From positions 186,001-250,000 of the forward strand of contig NZ_CP168900.1 in NCBI RefSeq assembly GCF_041765605.1: a stretch of 64,000 nt of DNA. The letters run 5' to 3'. This DNA comes from Listeria monocytogenes. Lineage in GTDB: Bacteria > Bacillota > Bacilli > Lactobacillales > Listeriaceae. The notes under the pieces are model-generated. The model saw nothing but the letters and a program-made list of their open reading frames with translations. It was not told the origin of the DNA and did not search any database. Numbering within the stretch: the stretch's first letter is position 1; the number at the start of each line of letters is the position of its first letter. Below are positions 20,768 to 31,090 of the stretch, in pieces. The translations under genes were made by a program, and so were the position numbers.

Positions 20768-22429
20768 ATGAAAGAAAAAGACTGGTGGAAAAAAAGCGTA
20801 GTGTACCAAATCTATCCAAAAAGTTTTAATGATTCGAATGGCGATGGAGTCGGTGATATTCAAGGAATTATCGAGAAATTAGATTATTTAAAAGAGCTTG
20901 GCGTGGACGTTATCTGGTTGTCCCCTGTATACGATTCGCCACAAGACGACAATGGTTATGATATTCGTGATTATCAAAAAATTTACGAAGAATATGGCGA
21001 CATGGCGACTTTTGATCAATTACTTCAAGGTTTACACGACCGCGATATGAAACTCGTAATGGACTTAGTTGTAAACCATACTTCTGATGAACACAAGTGG
21101 TTTGAAGAATCTCGGAAATCCAAAGATAACCCATATCGCGATTACTATTTCTGGCGCGAAGAAAACGAAATCAACAACTGGGGTTCGATTTTCAGCGGTC
21201 CAGCATGGGAATTAGACGAAAAAACAGGCGAGTACTATTTACACCTGTTCTCCAAAAAACAACCTGATTTAAACTGGGAAAACCCTAAATTACGCCAAGA
21301 TGTATATAATATGATGAAATTCTGGCTAGATAAAGGCATTGATGGTTTCCGCATGGACGTAATTAATTTTATTTCCAAAAACACCGATTTCCCAGATGGC
21401 CCAGTGCCAGATGGTCAAATTTACGGTGATGCTGGCAATGATTTCTGCAATGGACCGCGTATCCATGAGTTCTTGCAAGAAATGAACCAAGAAGTTACTT
21501 CTAAATACGATGTGATGACTGTTGGGGAAATGCCTGGTGCTAGTACAACCGACGCGCAAATTTATACGAACCCAGCAAATAACGAAGTCGATATGATTTT
21601 TACATTTGAGCATATGAACTTAGATTCCGATGGCGACAATAAATGGGATCTAAAACCAATCTACTTACCAGATTTAAAAGAAAATATGTCTGAATGGCAA
21701 GTGGCGCTTCAAGAAAACGGCTGGAATAGCTTATATTGGAATAATCATGACCAACCGCGTATCGTTTCTCGTTTTGGGAATGACAATCGTTTCCGCGTTC
21801 GTTCAGCGAAAATGCTCGCAACTTGTCTGCATATGATGAAAGGAACACCATATATTTATCAAGGTGAAGAAATCGGGATGACGAATGTTCATTTTGAAAC
21901 ACTAGATGATTACCGTGATATCGAAACGCTAAACATGTATAAAGAGCGTAAGGAGCAAGGACACAGCCATGAAAGCATCATGCAGTCGATTTACACAAAA
22001 GGCCGTGACAATGCGAGAACGCCGTACCAGTGGGATAATAGCGAGAATGCTGGCTTCACAACCGGAACGCCTTGGCTTAAAGTCAACCCGCGCTATACAG
22101 AAATCAACAACGAAGAAGCGCTGAAAAACCCAGACTCCATTTTCTACTACTACCAAAATCTTATTAAGTTACGAAAAACGACTGAAATCATCACAACTGG
22201 TAATTATCGCTTGTTGTTACCTAAAGATGAAGCGATTTTTGCATATGAACGCTACACAGAAAATGAAAAATTAGTTGTTTTATGTAATTTCACAGAAGAA
22301 GAACAAGTTATTTCTGATGAAACCATTTTGAACGAAATCCAAAAAGGTTCTGTTCTTGTAAACAATGTTCCTAATATTATAGAAGGAACTTTACGACCTT
22401 ACGAAGCAATCGTTTATCAAATCAAGTAA
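20768..22429 (+). CDS. malL: GH13 oligo-1,6-glucosidase
   Basis: A 553-residue alpha-amylase-superfamily enzyme. Region I is DLVVNHTSDEH. The nucleophile is Asp197 in GFRMDVINF, the acid/base Glu254 in VGEMPG, and the stabiliser Asp328 in NNHDQPR. Val after the nucleophile (MDVIN) is the feature associated with alpha-1,6 preference in oligo-1,6-glucosidases. Cytosolic. It follows the GH31 gene by 3 nt, and the operon ends just after it. The symbol is by family similarity. Confidence 0.9.
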   Translation: MKEKDWWKKSVVYQIYPKSFNDSNGDGVGDIQGIIEKLDYLKELGVDVIWLSPVYDSPQDDNGYDIRDYQKIYEEYGDMATFDQLLQGLHDRDMKLVMDLVVNHTSDEHKWFEESRKSKDNPYRDYYFWREENEINNWGSIFSGPAWELDEKTGEYYLHLFSKKQPDLNWENPKLRQDVYNMMKFWLDKGIDGFRMDVINFISKNTDFPDGPVPDGQIYGDAGNDFCNGPRIHEFLQEMNQEVTSKYDVMTVGEMPGASTTDAQIYTNPANNEVDMIFTFEHMNLDSDGDNKWDLKPIYLPDLKENMSEWQVALQENGWNSLYWNNHDQPRIVSRFGNDNRFRVRSAKMLATCLHMMKGTPYIYQGEEIGMTNVHFETLDDYRDIETLNMYKERKEQGHSHESIMQSIYTKGRDNARTPYQWDNSENAGFTTGTPWLKVNPRYTEINNEEALKNPDSIFYYYQNLIKLRKTTEIITTGNYRLLLPKDEAIFAYERYTENEKLVVLCNFTEEEQVISDETILNEIQKGSVLVNNVPNIIEGTLRPYEAIVYQIK

Positions 22430-22437
22430 ATCACTGG

Positions 22438-22468
22438 AAAAGCCACCTCATATTAGGTGGCTTTTTTT
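22438..22468 (+). terminator. Terminator of the alpha-glucoside operon
   Basis: AGCCACCT (22441-22448) pairs with AGGTGGCT (22455-22462), followed by a T7 tract. Confidence 0.9.
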
Positions 22469-22526
22469 GTATGCATCAAAAATTATAGTATAATAGAAGG
22501 AAATGATTTTATTAGGAGGAATTCCC

Positions 22527-23300
22527 TTGCTATTTGACACGCATGTACACCTCAATGACGAGGCTTTTGACGATGATATAGAAGAAGTAATAAAACGCGC
22601 ACAGGAAAACGATGTGACTCGTATGGCTGTCGTAGGCTTTAATAAAGAAACGATTGACCGGGCGCTTGAATTAGCCGAGAAATATGATTTTATCTCATTA
22701 ATCGTCGGCTGGCACCCTACGGACGCTATTACATTCACGGATGCAGATTTAGAATGGCTCCGCGATTTAGCACTTACACACCCGAAAGTAGTTGCTTTAG
22801 GGGAAATGGGCTTAGATTATCACTGGGATACTTCGCCAAAAGAAACGCAATTTGAGGTTTTTAGAAAACAAATCCGTTTAGCGAAAGAAGTGAATTTACC
22901 GATAGTCATTCACAACCGCGAAGCAACAGAAGATGTTGTACGTATTTTGCAAGAAGAACACGCAGAAGAAGTTGGCGGGATTATGCATTGTTTTGGTGAA
23001 ACTGTCGAAGTAATGGAAGCTTGCCTAGCGATGAATTTTTACATTTCATTCGGTGGAACAGTCACTTTCAAAAACGCAAAATTACCAAAAATTGCAGCCC
23101 AAGCTATACCAATTGACCGTTTATTAATAGAAACTGACGCGCCTTACCTAGCTCCAACTCCAAATCGCGGAAAAAGAAATGAACCTGGATACGTCAAGTT
23201 AGTTGCCGAAAAAATTGCAGAACTGAAAGAAATGAAATATAGCGAAATCGCTACGCACTCAACAGAAAACGCAAAAAGACTATTTAAAATAAAAGATTGA
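22527..23300 (+). CDS. tatD: TatD-family metal-dependent deoxyribonuclease
   Basis: 257 residues of the amidohydrolase-like TatD family (B. subtilis YabD). The metal-binding start is LFDTHVHLND; later motifs are ALGEMGLDYHWD, VIHNREA, GIMHCFGE and ETDAPYLAPTP. The TTG at 22527 is chosen because AGGAGGA lies 6 nt upstream and it gives the usual MLFDTH start; the earlier in-frame ATG lacks a Shine-Dalgarno. TATAAT at 22489-22494 is a likely -10. In Bacillus this gene also lies between metS and yabE; here the sugar operon is inserted between metS and it. Confidence 0.93.
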   Translation: MLFDTHVHLNDEAFDDDIEEVIKRAQENDVTRMAVVGFNKETIDRALELAEKYDFISLIVGWHPTDAITFTDADLEWLRDLALTHPKVVALGEMGLDYHWDTSPKETQFEVFRKQIRLAKEVNLPIVIHNREATEDVVRILQEEHAEEVGGIMHCFGETVEVMEACLAMNFYISFGGTVTFKNAKLPKIAAQAIPIDRLLIETDAPYLAPTPNRGKRNEPGYVKLVAEKIAELKEMKYSEIATHSTENAKRLFKIKD

Positions 23301-23532
23301 TTGTAACACAATTGTAATATAAGGCCCAGTCTGTAACCCAATCTTAAGCTTCGTGTAGATAAAAATCATGACTGGGACAAAAACCCTTATTTTATGCCTA
23401 CGACCAGAGACGTAGAAAAATGACACATTTCTGTTACATTTGACACTTTAAAAGAATAATATATTTTAAAATGGCTTTATATCAACGTTTATTCGATAAG
23501 TTTGCGAAGGTGTGAACAATCTCTATAAAAAA
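23301..23532. other. Intergenic region, tatD to yabE
   Basis: It holds a 7-bp inverted repeat CCCAGTC/GACTGGG (23325-23331 and 23370-23376) with a 38-nt loop and no T tract. No gene or convincing RNA was recognised. In B. subtilis, yabE is controlled by an antisense RNA; I see no proof of one here. Confidence 0.4.
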
Positions 23533-23562
23533 TTGACAGTTCTTCCCTCCCCTGTATATAAT
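23533..23562 (+). promoter_or_regulatory. SigA promoter of yabE
   Basis: Perfect TTGACA (23533-23538), 18 bp, perfect TATAAT (23557-23562), just upstream of AAAGGGGAG and the ATG. Confidence 0.8.
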
Positions 23563-23591
23563 CACTAGCGAAGTAGAAAGGGGAGAAATAC

Positions 23592-24806
23592 ATGACCATG
23601 GAAAACAGCAGTAACGTAGCCCAATCATCAAAATGGAAACTACCAATCATGATTGCAGGATTTGTTATTGTAGTAGCATTGGTTTTTTATTTCGTTTTCG
23701 AAGGAACTAAAAACGATATCACTATAGTAAACGCTGGTGAAAAAATTGAATCAAGAACACATGCTAAAACTGTTTCAGAAGCATTAGACGAAGCAGGCAT
23801 TAAAGTAAGTGAACGTGATGAAATTGCTCCAGGAAAAAATGCAGAAATCAAAGACGGTATGGAAATCAAATATTTACCAGCTCGTCAAATTACAATAAAT
23901 GATAATGGTACTAAAAAAGACGTTTGGAGCACAAAAACAAACGTAGCAGACTTGCTTAAAGATGAAAATATTACAACTCGTCCGCAAGATGTGTTAAACG
24001 TAGCATTAGACACTAAATTAAAAGATGGCCTTAAGGTTAACATTGACCGTGCCATTCAACTTTCCTTACAAAACGGAACAAAAAAAGATACAGTATGGAC
24101 AACAAAAACAAAAGTTAGTGATTTACTAGCTGAGAAAAATATTAAACTTGATCAAGATGACCGCGTGTCACCTGCGAAAGACAGTAACTTAAAAGAAAAA
24201 ATGACTGTAGAAGTTACATATGTCAATTCAAAAGCAGAAAAGAAAAATGAACAAGTTAAATTCGAAACAGTTTACAAAGAAGACGATAGCCTAAACAAAG
24301 GCGTTGAAAAAGTCGTTCAAGAAGGTAAGAACGGCGAAAAAGTTGTTGAGTATAAAGTAACATTTGAAAATGGCAAAGAGAAAAAACGCGATGTCATTAA
24401 AGAAAATGTCACTTCTAATAAAACTGATAAAGTAGTTGTACGCGGTACGAAAGAAAAAGTGGTAGCAACACAAGTTTCCACTTCATCTTCATCCGCTTCA
24501 AGTTCTTCATCATCAGCTCCATCATCAGGTGGTAAAACTTACAGAATGGAATCTACTGCGTATTCAGGTGGAGGCATTACAGCTTACGGCATTAACCTAA
24601 GTGCTAACCCTGGATTAAAAGTAATTGCAGTTGATCCACGAGTTATTCCGCTTGGCTCTAAAGTATGGGTTGAAGGATACGGAGAAGCAATCGCTGGAGA
24701 TACTGGCGGTGTTATCAAAGGGAATATCGTTGATGTTTATTTCCCAAATGAAAGTCAGTGCTATTCATGGGGTAGAAGAATGGTAACTGTCAAAGTGTTA
24801 AACTAA
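23592..24806 (+). CDS. yabE: YabE-like cell wall protein with DUF348, G5 and 3D domains
   Basis: 404 residues. One N-terminal membrane segment (about 20-38) is followed by DUF348-type repeats (about 45-200), each with a motif like TVSEALDEAGIKV. A G5 domain lies at about 205-285, then a Ser-rich linker and a C-terminal 3D domain with conserved aspartates (AVDPRVIPLG, AGDTGG, DVYF). This is the Rpf/YabE/Sps family; the 3D domain relates to MltA-type lytic transglycosylases. Listeria YabE-like proteins are reported to have resuscitation-promoting and muralytic activity. Monocistronic. Confidence 0.9.
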   Translation: MTMENSSNVAQSSKWKLPIMIAGFVIVVALVFYFVFEGTKNDITIVNAGEKIESRTHAKTVSEALDEAGIKVSERDEIAPGKNAEIKDGMEIKYLPARQITINDNGTKKDVWSTKTNVADLLKDENITTRPQDVLNVALDTKLKDGLKVNIDRAIQLSLQNGTKKDTVWTTKTKVSDLLAEKNIKLDQDDRVSPAKDSNLKEKMTVEVTYVNSKAEKKNEQVKFETVYKEDDSLNKGVEKVVQEGKNGEKVVEYKVTFENGKEKKRDVIKENVTSNKTDKVVVRGTKEKVVATQVSTSSSSASSSSSSAPSSGGKTYRMESTAYSGGGITAYGINLSANPGLKVIAVDPRVIPLGSKVWVEGYGEAIAGDTGGVIKGNIVDVYFPNESQCYSWGRRMVTVKVLN

Positions 24807-24815
24807 ATTTGTATA

Positions 24816-24849
24816 AAAACGAGGCTGACTCATAGGGCCTCGTTTTTTC
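24816..24849 (+). terminator. Terminator after yabE
   Basis: ACGAGGC (24819-24825) with GCCTCGT (24837-24843), then T residues. Confidence 0.85.
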
Positions 24850-24907
24850 TTTGCCCAAAATGTGGTATGATGTATGTACTTATTTTATAAAAAAGGATGT
24901 AGTCATT

Positions 24908-26363
<1,456 letters not shown>

Positions 26364-26429
26364 TTTTTTTAGAAAAAAGCGCTTTCTTAGTTGACAGTTA
26401 GCCCTTCCAACTGTTAAAATATTTGGTTA

Positions 26430-26458
26430 TTGATTTCGAAGCCGAACTATGCTATAAT
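26430..26458 (+). promoter_or_regulatory. Promoter of veg
   Basis: TTGATT (26430-26435), 17 bp, TATAAT (26453-26458) with TGC extension. A second candidate lies upstream: TTGACA 26391-26396, 17 bp, TTAAAA 26414-26419. Two promoters would fit the high expression known for veg in B. subtilis. Confidence 0.75.
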
Positions 26459-26482
26459 AGTTATTAGTGAGGTGGAAAATAA

Positions 26483-26740
26483 ATGCCAAAAACCATTGCA
26501 AGCATTAAGACGAATTTAGATTCTAGATTAGGTAAAGCATTGACATTGAAAGCAAACGGTGGTCGTAAGAAAACGATTGAACGTTGCGGTATCCTAGCTG
26601 AAACATATCCATCCGTTTTCATTGTGGAGCTTGATCAAGATGAAAACAACTTTGAAAGAGTATCCTATAGTTACACGGATATCTTAACAGACGCAGTAGA
26701 ACTTGTATTTACAGATGATAATAAAGAATTAGCTTTGTAA
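26483..26740 (+). CDS. veg: Veg protein
   Basis: A small 85-residue protein of the Veg family (DUF1021). It has basic segments ([11 protein letters not shown]) and an acidic C-terminal end. In B. subtilis Veg is abundant and influences biofilm gene expression; its mechanism is unclear. It is monocistronic between rsmA and ispE, as in Bacillus. GAGGTGG precedes the ATG. Confidence 0.92.
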   Translation: MPKTIASIKTNLDSRLGKALTLKANGGRKKTIERCGILAETYPSVFIVELDQDENNFERVSYSYTDILTDAVELVFTDDNKELAL

Positions 26741-26754
26741 TGAAGCTGAAGTAG

Positions 26755-26782
26755 CCGAACCATATAGTATGGTTCGGTTTTT
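26755..26782 (+). terminator. Terminator after veg
   Basis: CCGAACCATA (26755-26764) pairs with TATGGTTCGG (26768-26777), then T5. Confidence 0.88.
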
Positions 26783-26878
26783 GCTATACATAGAAGTTGT
26801 TTTGGACCGCTAGCTACATATTTTTTCTTTCGTATGATAGAATAGAAAAAGAGATTTTGAACGCGGAGGCCAAGAAAA

Positions 26879-27754
26879 ATGAAAATAAGCATAACAGCAC
26901 CAGCTAAAATTAATCTTTCACTTGATGCGCTGTACAAACGTGATGATGGCTATCATGAAGTGGAAATGGTGATGACAACAATTGATCTTGCTGACAGGTT
27001 ATACTTAGAACGCTTAGATGAAGATAAAATTGTGCTAGATGTAAAAGCGCACTTTATTCCAGAAGATCGTCGTAACTTAATTTATCAAGCGGCTCTTCTT
27101 TTAAAAAAGCGTTTTGACGTAAAGATGGGTGTGCGCATTACAATTGATAAGCACATTCCTGTTTCTGCGGGGCTTGCTGGTGGTAGTTCAGATGCGGCGG
27201 CAGCGCTCAAAGGCTTGAATATTATTTGGGAACTTGGTCTTTCAATAGAAGAATTAGCTGAAATTAGTTCAGAAATCGGTTCTGATATCGCGTTTTGCGT
27301 ATACGGAGGAACAGCACTAGCAACGGGACGTGGTGAAAAAATTTCTGCGTTACCTAATATGCCTGGTTGCTGGATTGTGCTAGCTAAACCGAGCATCAGC
27401 GTATCAACACCAACCATCTATAAAGAACTTCAAGTAGAAAGTGTAGAACACCCAGACACTAAAAAAATGATTGAATCCATCAAAAATGGTGATTTAGACG
27501 GAATTTTTGCGTCGACTGGTAATGTGCTAGAATCGGTGACATTAGAAAAAAATCCACAAGTTAAACGAATAAAAGATCGGATGTTAGCGTTTGGTGCTGA
27601 GGCGGCTCTTATGAGTGGTAGCGGGCCGACAGTGTTTGCGCTCATCAAACAGTACTCCAGAGCAAAACGTGTCTATAACGGCTTGCGTGGCTTTTGTGAG
27701 GAAGTCTATATGGTTAGACCGTGGAGTGAAGGCGAGAACGATACAAATAAATAA
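26879..27754 (+). CDS. ispE: 4-diphosphocytidyl-2-C-methyl-D-erythritol kinase
   Basis: A 291-residue GHMP kinase. It shows the N-terminal [10 protein letters not shown] motif, the ATP-binding [17 protein letters not shown] segment, and the C-terminal [11 protein letters not shown]. It phosphorylates CDP-methylerythritol in the MEP pathway for isoprenoids; L. monocytogenes is notable for having both MEP and mevalonate routes. GGAGG lies upstream of the ATG, and an extended -10 TGATAGAAT at 26835-26843 may be its promoter. It is followed after 25 nt by the YdjC-like gene. Confidence 0.94.
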   Translation: MKISITAPAKINLSLDALYKRDDGYHEVEMVMTTIDLADRLYLERLDEDKIVLDVKAHFIPEDRRNLIYQAALLLKKRFDVKMGVRITIDKHIPVSAGLAGGSSDAAAALKGLNIIWELGLSIEELAEISSEIGSDIAFCVYGGTALATGRGEKISALPNMPGCWIVLAKPSISVSTPTIYKELQVESVEHPDTKKMIESIKNGDLDGIFASTGNVLESVTLEKNPQVKRIKDRMLAFGAEAALMSGSGPTVFALIKQYSRAKRVYNGLRGFCEEVYMVRPWSEGENDTNK

Positions 27755-27779
27755 CGAATGAATGAGAGGGGTCAAAGAA

Positions 27780-28517
27780 ATGAAAATTATTTTTAATGCA
27801 GATGATTTTGGAATTAGCCCAGGAGCAGTTTACGGTATTTTAGAGTCTTATAAGCGAGGCGTTGTGAAATCTACCACGCTGCTAGCTAATAGTCCGGCGT
27901 TTGATTTGGCAGTAGAAGTAGCGAAAGAAAACCCAGGTCTCGATATTGGTGCGCATTTGACCCTGACGTTCGGTTCTCCAGTCCTTCAAGGTCTAGAAAC
28001 GCTAACGGATGATGATGGACGTTTCCGCAGAAATTATACAGCACTTGAAAATGGATTAGCGGATGTGGATATGAACGAGGTGGAACGAGAGTTAACTGCA
28101 CAAATCGAGAAAATTTTAGATGCAGGCATTACTATTTCTCACTTTGATACACATCACTCGATTGAGCCGTTAATTTATCCTGTACAACATAAACTGGCAG
28201 AAAAATACGGTGTGAGCATTAGACGTCATTCTGATGTTTCAGATTTTGGAGCTATAAAAACACCTGATTTATTTGCTACAGAGTTTTATGCAGACGGTGT
28301 ATCTTTTGAAACAATCAAAAAATTAGTGCAAGAGCATATTGGAACGAATGATGTAGTCGAAGTAATGACGCATCCTGCATATATTGATGAAACATTGCGC
28401 GAGATATCTAGTTATGTAGAGCCGCGCATCAAAGAAGTTTCGATTCTAACTTCAAGAGAATTACAAGCATATTTAGGCCAACAAGAAGTAGAGATTATTA
28501 GTTTTCGTGATTTATAA
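27780..28517 (+). CDS. YdjC/ChbG-family carbohydrate deacetylase
   Basis: 245 residues. Metal-binding motifs of the family are visible: NADDFGIS near the N-terminus (Asp-Asp), ISHFDTHHSIEP with two histidines, and MTHPAYID. ChbG removes an acetyl group from chito-oligosaccharide phosphates; other members act on other diacetylated or acetylated sugars. ATG 27780 is chosen since GAGGGG lies about 9 nt upstream; the ATG at 27762 would precede that site. Probably co-transcribed with ispE, although no shared pathway is obvious. Confidence 0.85.
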   Translation: MKIIFNADDFGISPGAVYGILESYKRGVVKSTTLLANSPAFDLAVEVAKENPGLDIGAHLTLTFGSPVLQGLETLTDDDGRFRRNYTALENGLADVDMNEVERELTAQIEKILDAGITISHFDTHHSIEPLIYPVQHKLAEKYGVSIRRHSDVSDFGAIKTPDLFATEFYADGVSFETIKKLVQEHIGTNDVVEVMTHPAYIDETLREISSYVEPRIKEVSILTSRELQAYLGQQEVEIISFRDL

Positions 28518-28580
28518 GAGCATGGGCCTGCCAAAGGATGTTTATTTGGCAGGCTTTTCGTTAGGTTAAAATAATAAATG

Positions 28581-28610
28581 TTGTCAATTTTATAGAAAAC
28601 GTTTTATAAT
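28581..28610 (+). promoter_or_regulatory. Promoter of purR with internal palindrome
   Basis: TTGTCA (28581-28586), 18 bp, TATAAT (28605-28610). The spacer holds the perfect palindrome AAAACGTTTT, partly cre-like but missing two consensus ends. Confidence 0.7.
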
Positions 28611-28680
28611 AGAGAAAATACGGACAAAATACGTGAAATTGCTTTTTAATATACGGAATTTTATCAAAGGGAGAGAGATT

Positions 28681-29499
28681 ATGAAGATTCGTCGCAGTGA
28701 ACGATTAATTGATATGACGCAGTTTCTGTTATCGCATCCGCGAAAGTTAGTGCCGCTTACGATGTTTGCTGAACGTTATGGCTCAGCTAAGTCTTCTATT
28801 AGTGAAGATTTGGTCATCATAAAGAAAACGTTTGAAGACAGAGGAATTGGTACGCTTGAAACTGTTCCGGGTGCTGCTGGTGGTGTGCAGTACATTTCGA
28901 TAGCGGGAAATGATGATGTGCTGGATTTTGTGCACACACTATGTAATAGAATTGCGGAACCGAACCGTTTGCTTCCAGGTGGCTATTTGTACTTATCTGA
29001 TTTGCTTGGAGAACCAGTTACGCTCAAAGCAATTGGTAAAATTTTAGCAACAAAATTCAATAACCAAAAAATAGATGCGATTATGACTGTTGCAACTAAA
29101 GGGATTCCGATTGCACAAGCGGTTGCTGAACATTTAAGTGTTCCATTTGTTATCGTACGTCGTGATAGCAAAGTGACAGAAGGCTCCACAGTGAGCATTA
29201 ACTATGTTTCCGGTTCATCTAAACGAATCGAAAAAATGGAATTATCCAAACGTAGCCTGGCTGAAGGATCCAACGTAGTAATTGTGGATGACTTTATGAA
29301 AGCCGGCGGAACGATTAATGGCATGAAAAATTTACTAGAGGAATTCAATGCGCATTTAGTTGGAATTGGCGTGCTAGTTGAATCTGAATATGCAGAAGAA
29401 CGTTTAGTAGATGATTACGTATCTCTTGTAAAAATAAAAAATGTAAATATGAAAGAAAAACAAATCGAAGTCGTTGATGGCAATTATTTCAATAGTTGA
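28681..29499 (+). CDS. purR: Purine operon repressor PurR
   Basis: A 272-residue protein with an N-terminal winged helix (about 1-75) and a type I phosphoribosyltransferase-like C-terminal domain. The PRPP-binding loop reads VVIVDDFMKAGGTING. PRPP acts as inducer; PurR represses purine biosynthesis and in Listeria can also affect virulence gene expression. ATG 28681 gives the family start MKIRRSERL, with AAGGGAGAG upstream; the earlier in-frame ATG at 28633 lacks a Shine-Dalgarno. Confidence 0.95.
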   Translation: MKIRRSERLIDMTQFLLSHPRKLVPLTMFAERYGSAKSSISEDLVIIKKTFEDRGIGTLETVPGAAGGVQYISIAGNDDVLDFVHTLCNRIAEPNRLLPGGYLYLSDLLGEPVTLKAIGKILATKFNNQKIDAIMTVATKGIPIAQAVAEHLSVPFVIVRRDSKVTEGSTVSINYVSGSSKRIEKMELSKRSLAEGSNVVIVDDFMKAGGTINGMKNLLEEFNAHLVGIGVLVESEYAEERLVDDYVSLVKIKNVNMKEKQIEVVDGNYFNS

Positions 29500-29503
29500 G
29501 CTT

Positions 29504-29537
29504 AAACCCTGGAAAACATTCTGGGGTTTTTCTTTTT
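29504..29537 (+). terminator. Terminator after purR
   Basis: AAACCC (29504-29509) with GGGTTT (29524-29529), imperfect inner stem, then a T-rich tract. Confidence 0.7.
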
Positions 29538-29671
29538 CGGATGAATTGCTACTAAAAACAAATCAGCCCTGCGATGTACTTCACTCAATTAACTTTTGTG
29601 GTAGAATGGATTCTATCGTTACTACATAAAATTCAAGGCTTCTAGACATTAGGAGCAGAAGGAGAACATTC

Positions 29672-30349
29672 ATGAAAAAATGGGTTAAATGGTTAATTGT
29701 TATCGTTATTATCGCAGTAGTAGCCGTTGGTGCGGTTTTCTTGCTGTCGAAAAATAGTGGCTCCGTAACACAAGAAAAATTAGTTACAGCCAAAGTGAAA
29801 CAAGGAGAAATGAAAATCAATGCTACAGGAACAGGCGCGATTTCTCCACAAAACACACAAGTTCCGGATTACGATGAGCTTCAATTAGTAGCGCAAATGG
29901 ATGAACTTGATATTCCTAACATCAAGAAAGACCAAGAAGTAAAAATCACCGTAACAGCACTTCCTGACAAAACATACACAGGAAAAGTCAAAGAAATCGC
30001 AGAACAAGGGCAAGTCCAAAACGGCGTATCTAGCTTCTCTGTCATCATTTCACTAGATAAAACAGACGACTTAAAAGCAGGGATGACTGCCGACGCTTCC
30101 ATTTTAGTAAATGAGAAAAAAGACGCACTATACGTACCGATTGAAGCTGTTCAAAAAGACAGTGACGACAAATATTACGTGTTAGTTCCAGAAGAAAAAG
30201 ACAATGGCCAAACGAAAAAAGTGAAGAAATTTGTAGAAACTGGTCTTCATAACGAAGATAATATCGAAATCACTAAAGGCGTTAAAAAGGACGAAAAAGT
30301 AATCCTTCCTACACAAGAAACTGCAACGGTTCCAGGTGCTCCTAGCTAA
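29672..30349 (+). CDS. Short membrane-fusion (HlyD/MacA-like) export adaptor
   Basis: 225 residues: one N-terminal membrane helix (about 7-27), then an extracellular part with beta-barrel strands typical of RND/MacA adaptors (QVKITVTALPDKTYTGKV, LKAGMTADASILV). It is much shorter than MacA or YknX and lacks the long coiled-coil hairpin. It is first in a three-gene unit with an ATPase and an FtsX-like permease, so it belongs to a YknXYZ-type system. AGAAGGAG precedes the ATG; an extended -10 TGGTAGAAT is at 29599-29607. Confidence 0.85.
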   Translation: MKKWVKWLIVIVIIAVVAVGAVFLLSKNSGSVTQEKLVTAKVKQGEMKINATGTGAISPQNTQVPDYDELQLVAQMDELDIPNIKKDQEVKITVTALPDKTYTGKVKEIAEQGQVQNGVSSFSVIISLDKTDDLKAGMTADASILVNEKKDALYVPIEAVQKDSDDKYYVLVPEEKDNGQTKKVKKFVETGLHNEDNIEITKGVKKDEKVILPTQETATVPGAPS

Positions 30350-30397
30350 GTTTTTTGTAAGTACAAATCAGACAAATTGTATGAAGGAGGGATAAAC

Positions 30398-31090
30398 ATG
30401 CCAAAACCGCTAATTGACATGAAAAATTTAACAAAAACATATACGCTAGGCGGAGAGACTTTTAAAGCATTAGACGATGTTACTTTTACCGTTGAGCAAG
30501 GCGAGTTTTTATCCATCGTTGGCCCGTCCGGTTCCGGTAAATCCACTTTAATGAATATGATTGGCTGTTTAGATGTTCCAGATGAAGGCAGCTATCATCT
30601 CGATAATGTAGATGTTTTTAAACTAAGTGATAATAAACTATCCGAAATCAGAAACAAAAAGATTGGCTTTATTTTTCAGCAGTTTAATTTACTTCCTAAA
30701 TTATCTGCCTTCGAAAATGTAGAATTGCCGCTAATTTATGCAGGGCTTAGCGTTTCCGCTCGAGAAAAAGCTGCTATCGAATGCTTGGAAAAAGTAGGTT
30801 TACTTGAGAAACGCAGAAATCTACCAACGCAACTTTCGGGTGGACAACAACAACGTGTGGCTATTGCTAGAGCGCTTGCTGGAAAACCGCAAATTTTACT
30901 AGCAGATGAACCAACTGGTGCACTCGATTCGAAAACAGGTAAAGAAGTAATGGGAATACTGCAAGAATTGAATCGTGCAGGAAACACCATTGTTATGATT
31001 ACGCATGATCCAACAATCGCCTCATACGGTACAAGAAGTATCCGTATTCAAGATGGTAAATTATTCCATGAGGAGGCGACGCAAGCATGA
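30398..31090 (+). CDS. ABC transporter ATPase (MacB/LolD type)
   Basis: A 230-residue ATPase. Walker A is GPSGSGKST, the signature LSGGQQQRVAIARAL, and Walker B ILLADEPTGALDS. This is the LolD/MacB/YknY class that works with FtsX-like permeases in mechanotransmission rather than simple transport. ATG 30398 follows GGAGGG; the earlier ATG at 30377 lies before that site. The end overlaps the permease start by 4 nt (ATGA). Confidence 0.93.
   Translation: MPKPLIDMKNLTKTYTLGGETFKALDDVTFTVEQGEFLSIVGPSGSGKSTLMNMIGCLDVPDEGSYHLDNVDVFKLSDNKLSEIRNKKIGFIFQQFNLLPKLSAFENVELPLIYAGLSVSAREKAAIECLEKVGLLEKRRNLPTQLSGGQQQRVAIARALAGKPQILLADEPTGALDSKTGKEVMGILQELNRAGNTIVMITHDPTIASYGTRSIRIQDGKLFHEEATQA

Noticed and set aside
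23325-23376. CCCAGTC/GACTGGG inverted repeat as a tatD terminator
   Set aside because: The loop is 38 nt and no T tract follows, so termination is not supported.
24479-24534. Ser codon run in yabE as a slippage or phase-variation tract
   Set aside because: Mixed TCT/TCA/AGT codons without homopolymer or perfect repeats; it is an ordinary Ser-rich linker.
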